Shown: positions 44,891 through 53,482 of the stretch, one piece after another
Layout of the letters: every line of letters begins with the position of its first letter
Numbering within the stretch: position 1 is the first letter of the stretch
DNA from: Streptomyces drozdowiczii
Lineage (GTDB): Bacteria > Actinomycetota > Actinomycetes > Streptomycetales > Streptomycetaceae
Length of the DNA stretch: 64,000 nucleotides
Assembly (NCBI RefSeq): GCF_026167665.1
Contig: NZ_CP098740.1
Span: forward strand, 6,386,001 to 6,450,000
Direction of reading: 5' to 3'
Translations under genes and position numbers: made by a program
The notes under the pieces: model-generated
Databases searched by the model: none
The model's input: the letters and a program-made list of their open reading frames with translations, nothing else
What the model was told of the DNA's origin: nothing

Positions 44891-46110
44891 GGACACCGGC
44901 CGTCGCCGTCACCGGGCTCGGCATGATCACCCCGGTCGGCAACGACACCGAGTCCACCTGGGACGGGGTGTGCGCCGCGGTGAGCCCGGCCCGCACCGTC
45001 CCCGCGCTCGCCGGGTGCGCGATCGACTTCGCCTGCGTGGTCGACGGCATCGACCTGGACGCCGAGATCGGCCGCCGTACCGCCTTCCGGATGGGCCGGT
45101 ACGTCAAGTTCGCGGTCCTGGCCGCCCGGGAGGCCGTCGCCGACGCCGGGCTCGACCCGGCCGGCTGGGACGGCAGCCGGGTCGCGGTCGTCGTCGGCAC
45201 CAGCAGCGGGGGCTCGGCGCACCTCACCGACCAGGCGCTGGTCCTGGAGCGGAAGGGCCCGGAGGCGACCTCGCCGGCCGGGGTCCTGCTGACCATCCCC
45301 AACATGCCCGCCGCCGAGATCGCGATCGAGATGCGGGCCACCGGCCCCAGCATGGCCCCGTGCACGGCCTGTTCGTCCGGTGTCACCGCGCTGTCCGTCG
45401 CCCGTGACCTCCTGGCGACCGGGCAGTGCGACGTGGCCATCGCGGGGGCGACCGAGTCGACCGTCTTCCCGATCGCCATGACCGGCTTCGCCCGGTCGGG
45501 GGCCGCCGCCCGCGCGGACGGCGACCTGTCCCGGCTCAGCCGGCCCTTCGCCGCCGACCGGGCCGGACTCGTCATGGGCGAGGGCGCCGCGGTCATGGTG
45601 CTGGAACGCGTGGCGGACGCGGAGGCCAGGGGCGCCGAGCCCCGGGCCCTGCTCGCCGGCACCGGGGCCACCACGGACGCCCACCACCCCACCAGCCCGC
45701 ACCCCGACGGCCGGATCGCCCGGGCCGCCGTCGAGGCCGCCCTGCGCGACGCGGGCTGGCGGGCCGACGAGGTGGAGCACGTCAACGCGCACGGCACCGC
45801 GACCGTACGCAACGACGCCGCCGAGGCCGCGCTGATCAGCCGGGTGTACCCGCACCGGCCACCCGTCACCGCCCCCAAGGGCGTGCTCGGGCACTGCATG
45901 GGCGCGGCCGGGGCGATCGAGGCGGGGCTGACGGTCCTCACCCTCCAGCGCGGGGTCGTCCCGCCGGTCGCCAACCTGGACGCGCCCGCGCCCGGGTTCG
46001 ACATCGACTGCGTCACCAAGGTGCCGTTGGTGCGGCCGGTCCGCCGGGCCGTCAGCCACTCCTTCGGCTTCGGCGGGCACAACGCGGTGGTGGCCCTGCA
46101 ACGTCCATGA
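44887..46110 (+). CDS. beta-ketoacyl-ACP synthase (FabF/KS-alpha type), second copy
   Basis: 407 residues. AVTGLGMITPVGNDTEST opens a FabF-type condensing enzyme. Cys162 (PCTACSSGVTALS), His302 (VNAHGTAT) and the APKGVLGHCMGAAG Lys-His pair are intact; the end HSFGFGGHN is shared with the first copy. Long blocks are identical between the two (AHHPT, HRPPVTAPKGVLGH, VVPPVANLDAP), so they are close paralogues. It overlaps the ACP gene by 4 bp and is the last gene of the cluster. It is followed 35 bp later by the cobalamin riboswitch. Confidence 0.93.
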   Translation: MRTPAVAVTGLGMITPVGNDTESTWDGVCAAVSPARTVPALAGCAIDFACVVDGIDLDAEIGRRTAFRMGRYVKFAVLAAREAVADAGLDPAGWDGSRVAVVVGTSSGGSAHLTDQALVLERKGPEATSPAGVLLTIPNMPAAEIAIEMRATGPSMAPCTACSSGVTALSVARDLLATGQCDVAIAGATESTVFPIAMTGFARSGAAARADGDLSRLSRPFAADRAGLVMGEGAAVMVLERVADAEARGAEPRALLAGTGATTDAHHPTSPHPDGRIARAAVEAALRDAGWRADEVEHVNAHGTATVRNDAAEAALISRVYPHRPPVTAPKGVLGHCMGAAGAIEAGLTVLTLQRGVVPPVANLDAPAPGFDIDCVTKVPLVRPVRRAVSHSFGFGGHNAVVALQRP

Positions 46111-46144
46111 TCCCCCGGGGCGGCCCTGAACTGCGCGGACGCCC

Positions 46145-46325
46145 GTGGTAGCGTCCCCGGAGCCAGTCGAACTCCTCGTGGGAGTCAGGGAATCCGGTGC
46201 GAATCCGGAACTGACGCGCAGCGGTGAGGGGGACGGGCGGGGCCACGGCCACTGGGAGACCCGGCGTCTCCCGGGAAGGCGTCCCGCCCGGACGAACCCG
46301 AGTCCGAAGACCTGCTGGCGACCGC
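46145..46325 (+). ncRNA. cobalamin riboswitch
   Basis: The B12-box core GGGAATCCGGTGCGAATCC (46188-46206), followed by GGAACTGACGCGCAGCGGT, matches the cobalamin aptamer consensus, and the 3' AGTCCGAAGACCTGC (46301-46315) is its closing element. GC-rich arms between them (46225-46295) form the variable P-region. It precedes a B12-type ABC importer operon, and should turn it off when adenosylcobalamin is plentiful. Exact ends are estimates. Confidence 0.93.
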
Positions 46326-46393
46326 CGTCCGGGACCGGGCGGCGGACCGTACAGCGGGCCCCGCGCATGGGCCCAGAGACGCCGAGGTACCCC

Positions 46394-47434
46394 GTGCCGC
46401 CGATATCCGGCCCCGCCCGTTCCGCCGCCCTGCTCACCGCCGCGCTCCTGCTGCTGACGGCCTGCGGGGGGTCTCCCTCCGAACAGGCCGACGCACCGGG
46501 CAAGGCCGACGGCTATCCGGTCACGCTCAAGAACTGCGGGCGCACCGTCACCGTGGACGCCCCGCCCCGGCGCGCGGTCTCCGTCGACCAGGGCACCACG
46601 GAGATCCTGCTCTCGCTCGGCCTCCAGGACCGGATCGCGGCCACCGCCACCTGGACCGACCCGGTGATGAAGGGCCTGGAGAAGGCCAACGCCGGCGTGA
46701 AGCGCATCGCCGACAACCGGCCCTCCTCCGAGAAGGTCCTCGACCAGGAGCCCGACTTCGTCGCCGCCGACTTCGAGTCGACCCTCGCCAAGGGCGGCGT
46801 CGCCCCGCGCGAACAGTTCGAGAAGCTGGGCGTCCCCACCTATGTCGCGCCCGCCGACTGCACCGCCAAGGACAACACCAAGGACGGCGACGGCGTCCGC
46901 ACCGGCGCCCTCACCATGGACAGCGTCTACGCCGAAGTGCGCGACCTGGCCCGGGTGTTCGGTGTGCCGGAGCGCGGCGAGAAGCTGGTCGCGCGGCTCC
47001 GGGAGCGTATCCGGAAGGCCGCCGACGGCATCGACGGATCCGGCACCTCCGTCATGTACTGGTTCGCCAACTCCGAGTCCCCCTATCTGGCGGGCTGCTG
47101 CGGGGCGCCGGGCATCATGACCCGGGAGCTGGGCCTCAAGAACGTCTTCGACGACACGCACGACGAGTGGCCCCAGATCAACTGGGAGACCGTCGCCGAC
47201 CGCGACCCGGACGTCCTCGTCATCGGGGACCTCACCCGCAAGTCGCAGACCGCCGAGAGCGCCGCCGGGAAGATCGCCTTCCTGGAGTCCAACCCCGTCA
47301 CGAAGAAGATGGACGCCGTGCGCCACAAGCGTTACGTCCTGCTCAGCGGCCAGGCCATGAACCCGACCATCCGCACGGTCGAGGGCGTGGAGCTGGTGGC
47401 CGCCGGGCTGCGCGACTTCGGGCTCGCGGGGTGA
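46394..47434 (+). CDS. btuF: cobalamin-type ABC transporter substrate-binding lipoprotein
   Basis: 346 residues. The signal peptide ends in a lipobox LTAC (Cys24). The body is a class III binding protein: RAVSVDQGTTEILLSLGLQDRIAATATW, PSSEKVLDQEPDFVAADFES, and MYWFANSESPYLAGCCGAPGIMTRELGLKNVFDDTHDEW. The GTG at 46394 follows CCGAGG; an ATG at 46367 lacks a site and would lengthen the signal. The riboswitch in its leader points to corrinoid as ligand; without that it would be called an iron-siderophore protein. Its stop overlaps the permease start (GTGA). Confidence 0.9.
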   Translation: MPPISGPARSAALLTAALLLLTACGGSPSEQADAPGKADGYPVTLKNCGRTVTVDAPPRRAVSVDQGTTEILLSLGLQDRIAATATWTDPVMKGLEKANAGVKRIADNRPSSEKVLDQEPDFVAADFESTLAKGGVAPREQFEKLGVPTYVAPADCTAKDNTKDGDGVRTGALTMDSVYAEVRDLARVFGVPERGEKLVARLRERIRKAADGIDGSGTSVMYWFANSESPYLAGCCGAPGIMTRELGLKNVFDDTHDEWPQINWETVADRDPDVLVIGDLTRKSQTAESAAGKIAFLESNPVTKKMDAVRHKRYVLLSGQAMNPTIRTVEGVELVAAGLRDFGLAG

Positions 47435-48528
47435 CGGCCACCGACCTGCCCGAAAAGGCTCTGCCCGAAAAGGCCCCGCCCGGTAAGGCCCCGCACACCG
47501 CACGCCCCCGCGCCCGCGCACTGCGCGGCGGCCTCCTGTGGACCGGCGGCGTCGTGCTGCTCACCCTGTCCGTCGCGGTCGCCGTCACCATCGGACCGGC
47601 CCGGATCTCCGTCGTGGACGTCTGGTCCGCCGTCGCCGCGCACCTCGGTGTGGGCGAGGCCCGGCTCAGCCCGATCCGCGACGGCATCATCTGGAACCTG
47701 CGCATGCCGCGTACGCTGCTCGCCGCCGTCTGCGGGGCGGGCCTCGCGGTCTGCGGGACCGTCATGCAGTCCCTGCTGCGCAACCCGCTGGCCGACCCGT
47801 TCGTCCTCGGCGTCTCCTCCGGCGCGTCCACCGGCGCGGTCCTGGTCGTCGTGCTCGGCGTCGGCGGGGGAGCGGTGACGCTGCCGGCGGGGGCGTTCAT
47901 CGGGGCGCTCTGCTCCTTCGCCCTGGTGATGCTGCTCAGCCACACCCTGGGCGGCTCCACCGACCGGGTCGTCCTCTCCGGCGTCGCCGCCATGCAGCTG
48001 TTCTCGGCGCTGACCTCGTTCGTCGTCATGACCGCCGCCGACGCCGAGCAGACCCGGGGCGTGCTGTTCTGGCTGCTCGGCTCGCTCGGCGGGGTCGGCT
48101 GGACCGACGTCTGGGTCTGCTCCGCCGTCCTCGCCGTCAGCCTGGTCGTCTGCCTGGGCCACGCCCGTACGCTCGACGCCTTCGCCTTCGGGCAGGACGC
48201 GGCCGCCGCCCTCGGGGTGAACGTCGCCCGCGTGCGGACCGTCCTGCTCTGCACGACCGCGCTGCTCACCGCCGCGCTCGTCAGCTCGGCCGGGGCCATC
48301 GGCTTCGTCGGGCTGGTCCTGCCGCACGCCGCCCGCGCCCTCACCGGCTCGGGCCACCGCAGACTGCTGCCGGTCACCGCGCTCGCCGGGGCCGTCTTCC
48401 TCGTCTGGGTCGACACGCTCGCCCGGACCGTCCTCGACCCCCAGGAGGTCCCGGTGGGCGTCGTCACCGCTCTGATCGGCGTGCCCGCCTTCGTCGCCGT
48501 CCTCTACCGCACCAGGCGGCCCGCGTGA
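47431..48528 (+). CDS. btuC: FecCD/BtuC-type ABC transporter permease
   Basis: 365 residues with about ten transmembrane helices. Family residues include LRMPRTLLAAVCGAGLAVCGTVMQSLLRNPLADPFVLGVSSGAS, TAALVSSAGAIGFVGLVLPHAAR and GVVTALIGVPAFVAVL. The N-terminal 35 residues are Lys/Pro-rich with a PEKALPEKA repeat. It forms the channel for a corrinoid importer with the flanking gene products. GTG start, coupled to the binding-protein gene (GTGA) and to the ATPase gene (GTGA). Confidence 0.94.
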   Translation: MTATDLPEKALPEKAPPGKAPHTARPRARALRGGLLWTGGVVLLTLSVAVAVTIGPARISVVDVWSAVAAHLGVGEARLSPIRDGIIWNLRMPRTLLAAVCGAGLAVCGTVMQSLLRNPLADPFVLGVSSGASTGAVLVVVLGVGGGAVTLPAGAFIGALCSFALVMLLSHTLGGSTDRVVLSGVAAMQLFSALTSFVVMTAADAEQTRGVLFWLLGSLGGVGWTDVWVCSAVLAVSLVVCLGHARTLDAFAFGQDAAAALGVNVARVRTVLLCTTALLTAALVSSAGAIGFVGLVLPHAARALTGSGHRRLLPVTALAGAVFLVWVDTLARTVLDPQEVPVGVVTALIGVPAFVAVLYRTRRPA

Positions 48529-49310
48529 CCGGGGCCGGGACGACGGACGAGGGCCTGCGGGCCGAGCGGGTCGCCCGGGAGGCCGGCGGCCGCCTCCTCC
48601 TGGACGGCGTGACACTCGCGCCGGAGCCCGGCACCACCGTGGGCCTGATCGGCCCCAACGGCTCCGGCAAGTCCACGCTGCTGCGCATCCTCGCCGGGGT
48701 CCTCGCCCCGCACACGGGCGTCGTCACCCTGGACGGCGCTCCGCTGCCCGAGGTCGGCCGCCGCGCGGTGGCCCGGCGCGTCGCCGTCGTCGACCAGCAC
48801 GCCGCCACCCAGGACGAGCTGAGCGTCCTGGACGTCGTACGCCTGGGCCGCATCCCGCACCGGCGCGCCTGGTCGGCACCGACGGAGGCGGACGCGGCGG
48901 CGGTGGACGAGGCGCTGGAACGTACCGGGCTGACCGACCGGCGCGACCAGTCCTGGCACACACTGTCGGGCGGGGAGCGCCAGCGCGTCCAGATCGCCCG
49001 CGCGCTCGCCCAGCGGCCGCGCGAACTCCTCCTCGACGAGCCGACCAACCACCTCGACATCCAGCACCAGCTGGAACTGCTCGCCCTGGTCGCCTCGCTC
49101 CCGCTGACCGCCGTCGTCGCCCTGCACGACCTCAATCTGGCCGCCATGTTCTGCGACCGGATCGTGGTGCTCAGCGGCGGCCGGGCGGTCGCGGGCGGGA
49201 CACCCGCGCAGGTCATCACCGAGGAACTGATCGAGGAGGTCTACCGGGTGCGGTCCGTCGTCACACCGGACGGCCCGCAGGGGCGGCCCTCGGTGCGCTT
49301 CCTGCCCTGA
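48525..49310 (+). CDS. btuD: ABC transporter ATPase of the corrinoid importer
   Basis: 261 residues. Walker A GPNGSGKST, signature LSGGERQRV, Walker B ELLLDEPTNHLD and the H-loop ALHDLNLA are all intact, as in FecE/BtuD/HemV ATPases. It drives uptake of cobalamin or related corrinoid. GTG start, overlapping the permease stop by 4 bp. It is the last gene of the riboswitch-led operon and is followed by a strong terminator. Confidence 0.94.
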   Translation: MTGAGTTDEGLRAERVAREAGGRLLLDGVTLAPEPGTTVGLIGPNGSGKSTLLRILAGVLAPHTGVVTLDGAPLPEVGRRAVARRVAVVDQHAATQDELSVLDVVRLGRIPHRRAWSAPTEADAAAVDEALERTGLTDRRDQSWHTLSGGERQRVQIARALAQRPRELLLDEPTNHLDIQHQLELLALVASLPLTAVVALHDLNLAAMFCDRIVVLSGGRAVAGGTPAQVITEELIEEVYRVRSVVTPDGPQGRPSVRFLP

Positions 49311-49329
49311 CGGGCCCGGGCACACGAGA

Positions 49330-49356
49330 GGGCGGACCCGTCGGGCGGGTCCGCCC
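49330..49356. terminator. bidirectional terminator after the corrinoid importer operon
   Basis: A perfect 11-bp stem, GGGCGGACCCG / CGGGTCCGCCC, with a 5-base loop between converging genes (btuD and the DUF2382 gene), with CCTCGCTTGTC after it. Confidence 0.8.
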
Positions 49357-49396
49357 CTCGCTTGTCGTGCGGTACGGCCGGCATGCCGGCGCGGGG

Positions 49397-50404
49397 TCAG
49401 CGGTGACGTCCTCGGCCCATGTCGCCGCCGGTGTCCTTGCCGGGCATGTCCTTTTCGCCCTTGGTGGTGCCGTCCGCGTAGTCGATCTGCTCCTTGCGCA
49501 GCTCGGCGGAGACCTCCTTCTGCTCGGTCACCCTCTGGGTTTCCATCCGGACGCGCTCGACCGGGACGGTCTCCTTGCGCGTCGTGGCGCGTTCCGCGTG
49601 CAGGGTGACCTCCACGTCCTGCTCCGTCAGATCGCCCGCGCGCGCCGTCCTGTCGCCCGGCTGAAGCGGCTCGCGGACCACCCGTACCTCCTCGTGCGAG
49701 ACCGGCACGCTGCGCGTGACGTTCTCGGTGACGACGTACTTGTGGAGGCGGGCCTTGCCGCTCTCGTACTCCTCGGTGCCGATGTGCAGCTGCTCCTCGG
49801 AGCGGATCATCTCCTCCTTGCCGCCCAGGTCGGCCCCGGACCGGGTACCCGCGCCGGCTCCGGCCAGCGGGCGTCCCGCGCCCGTGCCCGCCGCCTCGGT
49901 GTCCCGGTGCCTGCCGGTGCCGGCCGTCTGCGCGCGGTCCGTGCCGGCCGCGCCCATGGCCCCGGCCCCCGCGCCTGCTCCGGCCCCGGCCGCCGCGCCG
50001 GTGCCGGCCGCGCCCATGGTGCCGGTGCCCGTGGTGGTCGGTGCGCCGGTCCCGGACTTGTCGCCCAGGTTGCCCCGGGTGTTCCTGGTCAGGCCGTAGT
50101 GGCGGTACAGCTCCTCCTCCTCGGACACCGACAGATGCGCGTCCGCGTCCACCCGGGGGGCTTCCTTGACCTGGTCCTTGCCGTGGGAGATGTGCAGGTC
50201 GGAGCCCACTCGACGGGCTCCGGCGAGAGGCACGAAACTCTCCTTCATGCCGAACAGGCCGGTCTTCACCGTGATCCAGTCCGGGCGGCCGGTGTTGTCG
50301 TCGACATACACGCGGCCCACGTTGCCGATCTTCTCGCCCTCGGTGTCGTACACCGTCAGGCCGTCGAGCTCTCCGGAATCCGTGAAACCGTCAGCGGCTC
50401 CCAT
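49397..50404 (-). CDS. PRC-barrel and DUF2382 domain stress protein
   Basis: 335 residues. An N-terminal PRC-barrel (about 12-95: LDGLTVYDTEGEKIGNVGRVYVDDNTGRPDWITVKTGLFGMKESFVPL) is followed by an acidic helical part, then a low-complexity Gly/Ala/Thr linker (about 130-200, repeated GAGAG, GTGT and MGAAGT units), and a C-terminal DUF2382 domain (about 220-320; EEQLHIGTEEYESGKARLHKYVVTENVTRSVPVSHEEVRVVREPL). Proteins of this type (YsnF-related) are associated with stress in actinobacteria and deinococci; activity is unknown. The ATG at 50404 has a GAGGAGG site. It interrupts the B12 gene set. Confidence 0.9.
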   Translation of the reverse strand: MGAADGFTDSGELDGLTVYDTEGEKIGNVGRVYVDDNTGRPDWITVKTGLFGMKESFVPLAGARRVGSDLHISHGKDQVKEAPRVDADAHLSVSEEEELYRHYGLTRNTRGNLGDKSGTGAPTTTGTGTMGAAGTGAAAGAGAGAGAGAMGAAGTDRAQTAGTGRHRDTEAAGTGAGRPLAGAGAGTRSGADLGGKEEMIRSEEQLHIGTEEYESGKARLHKYVVTENVTRSVPVSHEEVRVVREPLQPGDRTARAGDLTEQDVEVTLHAERATTRKETVPVERVRMETQRVTEQKEVSAELRKEQIDYADGTTKGEKDMPGKDTGGDMGRGRHR

Positions 50405-50805
50405 ATCCGAATCCTCCTCGCCCGGGCGCGTCCTGTGGGTGGGTCCAGCAGAGAAGGCGCGTCCGGATTCCATCGCGCCTCACCCGGATGGACGCTGCAA
50501 CCGCCCGGCCACCCGGGGCGGCGCGCCGCATCCGCCTCGGACCGCCGCAGCCCCCGCGTCACGCGGCTGCGCGGCTTCCGCGCCCGTTACGCCATCCGGG
50601 TGAACGGGCCGGTCCCCGGACGCCCCGGCCCCGCCGCATATGATCAACGGGTCCACGCCGACCGGCGTCCCGCCGCGCCACCCGGGGGTGCCCCATCCGT
50701 TTCGTACGCATCCGGCTCCCCGCGCAGCGCGGCGAGCTGCTCGCCCGGCGCGAGGACGGCGCGGAGCTGCACCACCTCCTGTGGCGCCTCGGCCCCGGCT
50801 GGCGG

Positions 50806-51369
50806 GTGTGCAGCAGCGCGGTCCTGGGCGGCGGCATCGGCCCGCGCGAGTGGATCCTCAACGCGCAGGTGCCCGGCGGCTATCCCCGCATGGACCCGGA
50901 CCGCCACCTCGCCGAGATCGCCGCCGCCGCACACCTCACCGGCCACGGCGCCGGCCTCCTGACCGCCGCCGACGTCACCGCGTACACCACCGCCGACGAC
51001 GGGGACGTGCACGCCACCGCCACCTGCGGTCTGGGCGTACGCGGCTGGGCCGCCGCACCGGCCGAGGGCACCGGCGGACCGCCGCGCCCCGGCACCGTCA
51101 ACATCGTGGTGACCTTTCCGGTACCGCTGACCGACGCCGCCCTGGTCAACGCCGTGGCCACCGCCACCGAGGCCAAGGTGCAGGCGCTCCTGGACGCCGG
51201 ACTCGACTGCTCCGGCACCCCCACGGACGCCGTCTGCCTCGCCGCGCCCGAACCGGGGCCGGAGACCGGCGCCGCCGAACCGTTCGCCGGTCCGCGCTCC
51301 CGCTGGGGCGCGCGACTCGCCAGAGCCGTACACGCCGCCGTGCTGGAAGGCGCGCTGCGGCAACCCTGA
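50806..51369 (+). CDS. cbiZ: adenosylcobinamide amidohydrolase (CbiZ type), start uncertain
   Basis: The product has SSAVLGGGIGPREWILNAQVPGGYPRMDPDRHLAEIAAAAHL, LTAADVTAYTTADDGDV and GTVNIVVTFPVPLTDAALVNAVATATEAKVQALLDAGLDCSGTPTDAV, the CbiZ family pattern. CbiZ removes the aminopropanol arm of adenosylcobinamide so corrinoids can enter B12 synthesis. The frame from GTG 50806 lacks the family's N-terminus. Upstream codons in this frame from 50644 read PIRFVRIRLPAQRGELLARREDGAELHHLLW, clearly family-like, but no ATG/GTG precedes it. If one C in the CCCC run at 50691-50694 is removed, GTG 50688 starts a full protein of about 226 residues. It stands near the B12 importer genes. Confidence 0.87.
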   Translation: MCSSAVLGGGIGPREWILNAQVPGGYPRMDPDRHLAEIAAAAHLTGHGAGLLTAADVTAYTTADDGDVHATATCGLGVRGWAAAPAEGTGGPPRPGTVNIVVTFPVPLTDAALVNAVATATEAKVQALLDAGLDCSGTPTDAVCLAAPEPGPETGAAEPFAGPRSRWGARLARAVHAAVLEGALRQP

Positions 51370-51419
51370 GAAACCGAAGCCGCCGCGCACTCCGGAGCGC
51401 GGCCGACGAAGGGAACCCC

Positions 51420-52325
51420 ATGACTTCAGCAGTCCCCGCAGCACCCCAGCGGCCGGTCGTCGCCGTACTCGGAGCCGGGATCATGGGCGCGGCCATGGCC
51501 CGCAGCCTGCTCCGCGCCGGTCTGGAGGTCCGGGCCTGGAACCGCACCCAGGCCAAGGCCGCCCCGCTCGCCGCCGACGGCGCCACCGTCACCGACACGG
51601 CGGCCGAGGCCGTGCGCGGCGCCCATGTCGTGCTCACCGCGCTCACCGACACGACCGCCGTCGCCGCCGCGCTCACCGCCGCGTCCGACGGGCTGCACCG
51701 GGGCCAGGTGCTGCTCCAGACCTCCACGGTCGGCCCGGACGGCGCCGTCGAACTGGCCCAGCGCGCCGCCGACCTCGGGCTGATCCACCTCGACGCCCCG
51801 GTCGTCGGCACCCGGCAGCCCGCCGAGCAGGGCGCGCTCACCGTCCTCCTCTCCGGCCCGGAGGCCGCCCGCCCGGTCGTCGAACCGGTGCTGGACGCGA
51901 TCGGGCAGCGCACGGTCTGGGCCGGTGAGGAGCCGGGCGCGGCGTCCCGGCTGAAGCTCGTGGTCAACGCCTGGGTCGTCAACATGGTCGGCGGCGTCGC
52001 GGAGTGCCTGAACCTCGCCGAGGGGCTGGGCGTCGACCCGCGTACGTTCCTCGGCCTCGTCAAGGGCGGACCGCTCGACTCCGGTTACCTCCAGGCCAAG
52101 TCCGCCGCCGTCCTGGACGGCGACCTCACGCCGAGCTTCGCCCTGTCCACCGCCCTCAAGGACACCCGCCTCATCCTCGACGCAGCCGCCCAGGCCGGGG
52201 TCCGGCTGGACCTGGCCGCCGCCTCGGCCGCCCGCTTCGAGCGCGCGGAGGCCGCCGGACACGGCGAGGAGGACATGATCGCCACCTACTTCGCGGGCCG
52301 GGCCCCCGGGCGGGACGGCGACTGA
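51420..52325 (+). CDS. NAD(P)-dependent beta-hydroxyacid dehydrogenase/imine reductase-like
   Basis: 301 residues. AVLGAGIMGAAMARSLLRAGLEVRAWNRT is the N-terminal Rossmann motif; VLLQTSTVGPDGAVEL and HLDAPVVGTRQPAEQGALTVL follow the 3-hydroxyisobutyrate dehydrogenase pattern, and GAASRLKLVVNAW carries the catalytic Lys. It reduces or oxidises a small hydroxyacid, semialdehyde or imine in the cytoplasm; the substrate is not predictable. The ATG at 51420 follows GAAGGGAACC, 51 bp after the CbiZ gene. Confidence 0.9.
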   Translation: MTSAVPAAPQRPVVAVLGAGIMGAAMARSLLRAGLEVRAWNRTQAKAAPLAADGATVTDTAAEAVRGAHVVLTALTDTTAVAAALTAASDGLHRGQVLLQTSTVGPDGAVELAQRAADLGLIHLDAPVVGTRQPAEQGALTVLLSGPEAARPVVEPVLDAIGQRTVWAGEEPGAASRLKLVVNAWVVNMVGGVAECLNLAEGLGVDPRTFLGLVKGGPLDSGYLQAKSAAVLDGDLTPSFALSTALKDTRLILDAAAQAGVRLDLAAASAARFERAEAAGHGEEDMIATYFAGRAPGRDGD

Positions 52326-52331
52326 CCGGAC

Positions 52332-52346
52332 CGGGGCCCGGCCCCG
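52332..52346 (+). terminator. short hairpin after the NAD(P)-dependent dehydrogenase gene
   Basis: CGGGGC ccg GCCCCG, a 6-bp stem with 3-base loop, 7 bp past the stop codon. The remaining 218 bp to the next gene hold a GTCGA aa TCGAC element (52462-52473) but no clear gene. Confidence 0.45.
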
Positions 52347-52564
52347 TAACGGCGCGAGACCGCCCCACCGGTACGGGGGAGCCCGGTGGGACGGCCGCCC
52401 TCAGCGTGCCACAGGACGGCCCGCCGCAGGGGCCGACCGGCGCGTACCGGGCCGTGATTGAGTCGAAATCGACGGTACGGGAATACCCGGGCGCCACCCG
52501 TCCTTGCCGCAGCTGGGGCGCCCGTCGGCGGGCGCCGGCGCACGGAACAGGGGAGAAGGAGTTC

Positions 52565-53482
52565 ATGCCGAAGGCGTACGTGTTCACCCGCAACGGCGGC
52601 CCGGAGGTGGAGGGCTTCGCCGATCTGGAACGGCCGAAACCCGGCCCCGGCGAACTGCTCGTCGCCGTCCGCGCGGCGGGCGTCAACCCGGTCGACTGGA
52701 AGCTGCGCACCGGCTACACGCGGCCCGGCAGCGAGCCGCTGCCGTTCCCGACCGTCTTCGGCAGCGAGGCCGCCGGCACCGTCGTGGAGACCGGCCCCGG
52801 AGTGGAGGGCTTCGCGCCCGGCGACGAGGTGTTCGGCAACCCGCTGACCGGCGGGTACGCCGAGTACACGCTCATGCCCGCAGCCGTCACCGCCCACAAG
52901 CCGGCCGCCCTGTCCTTCACCGACGCGGCGGTCCTGCCCGTCGCCGCCGCCACCGCCTACGACGGCCTGCGCCAGCTGGACCTCGCGCCCGGCGCCACGC
53001 TCCTGGTCACCGGGGCCGGCGGCGGCGTGGGCAGCGCCGCCGTCCAGCTCGCCCGCCACGCGGGCCTCCGGGTCCTCGGCGTCGCGAGCGCGGCCAAGAA
53101 GGACTTCGTGGAGTCCCTGGGCGCCGAGCACATCCCGTCCGGCACCGGCCTCGCCGACCGGGTGCGGGCAGCCGCGCCCGAGGGCGTGGACGCCGTCTTC
53201 GACCTGGTCGGCGGCGACACCCTGCGCGAGGCGGCCGGGCTGACCGACCCGGCCGCGCTCATCAGCGCCGGCGGCAAGCCCCTGGTGACCGAACTCGGCG
53301 GAGAACCCGTCCGGCGGGCCCGTACCGCCGCCGTCCTCGACGAAGTGGCGCGGCTGACCGTCGAAGGGGTCCTGCGCACCCAGGTGACCCGGACCGTGCC
53401 CCTCGACCGGGCGGCCGACGCGCTGCGCGCGGTGGAGGACGGCCACGCCCTGGGCAAGACCGTGATCGAGGTGACCGCGTGA
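52565..53482 (+). CDS. zinc-independent NADP-dependent quinone-type oxidoreductase (MDR family)
   Basis: 305 residues. KAYVFTRNGGPEVEGFADLERPKPGPGELLVAVRAAGVNPVDWKLR and FPTVFGSEAAGTVVETGPGVEGFAPGDEVFG form the catalytic domain; LLVTGAGGGVGSAAVQLARHAGLRVLGVASAAKKDFVESLGAEH is the Rossmann domain of quinone oxidoreductases. Cys/His zinc ligands are absent. It reduces a quinone or enone with NADPH. The ATG at 52565 follows GAAGGAG, and its stop overlaps the next gene (GTGA). Confidence 0.92.
   Translation: MPKAYVFTRNGGPEVEGFADLERPKPGPGELLVAVRAAGVNPVDWKLRTGYTRPGSEPLPFPTVFGSEAAGTVVETGPGVEGFAPGDEVFGNPLTGGYAEYTLMPAAVTAHKPAALSFTDAAVLPVAAATAYDGLRQLDLAPGATLLVTGAGGGVGSAAVQLARHAGLRVLGVASAAKKDFVESLGAEHIPSGTGLADRVRAAAPEGVDAVFDLVGGDTLREAAGLTDPAALISAGGKPLVTELGGEPVRRARTAAVLDEVARLTVEGVLRTQVTRTVPLDRAADALRAVEDGHALGKTVIEVTA

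Noticed and set aside
41266..46110. Aromatic type II polyketide cluster with a chain-length factor
   Set aside because: Both ketosynthases retain the active-site Cys, and no cyclase, aromatase or ketoreductase is present.
42028..46503. Open frame of about 1490 codons on the minus strand across the ketosynthase cluster
   Set aside because: It is a mirror of strong third-position GC bias; the translated sequence is low-complexity Gly/Arg/Asp/Val with no domains, and the plus strand holds intact, family-typical genes.
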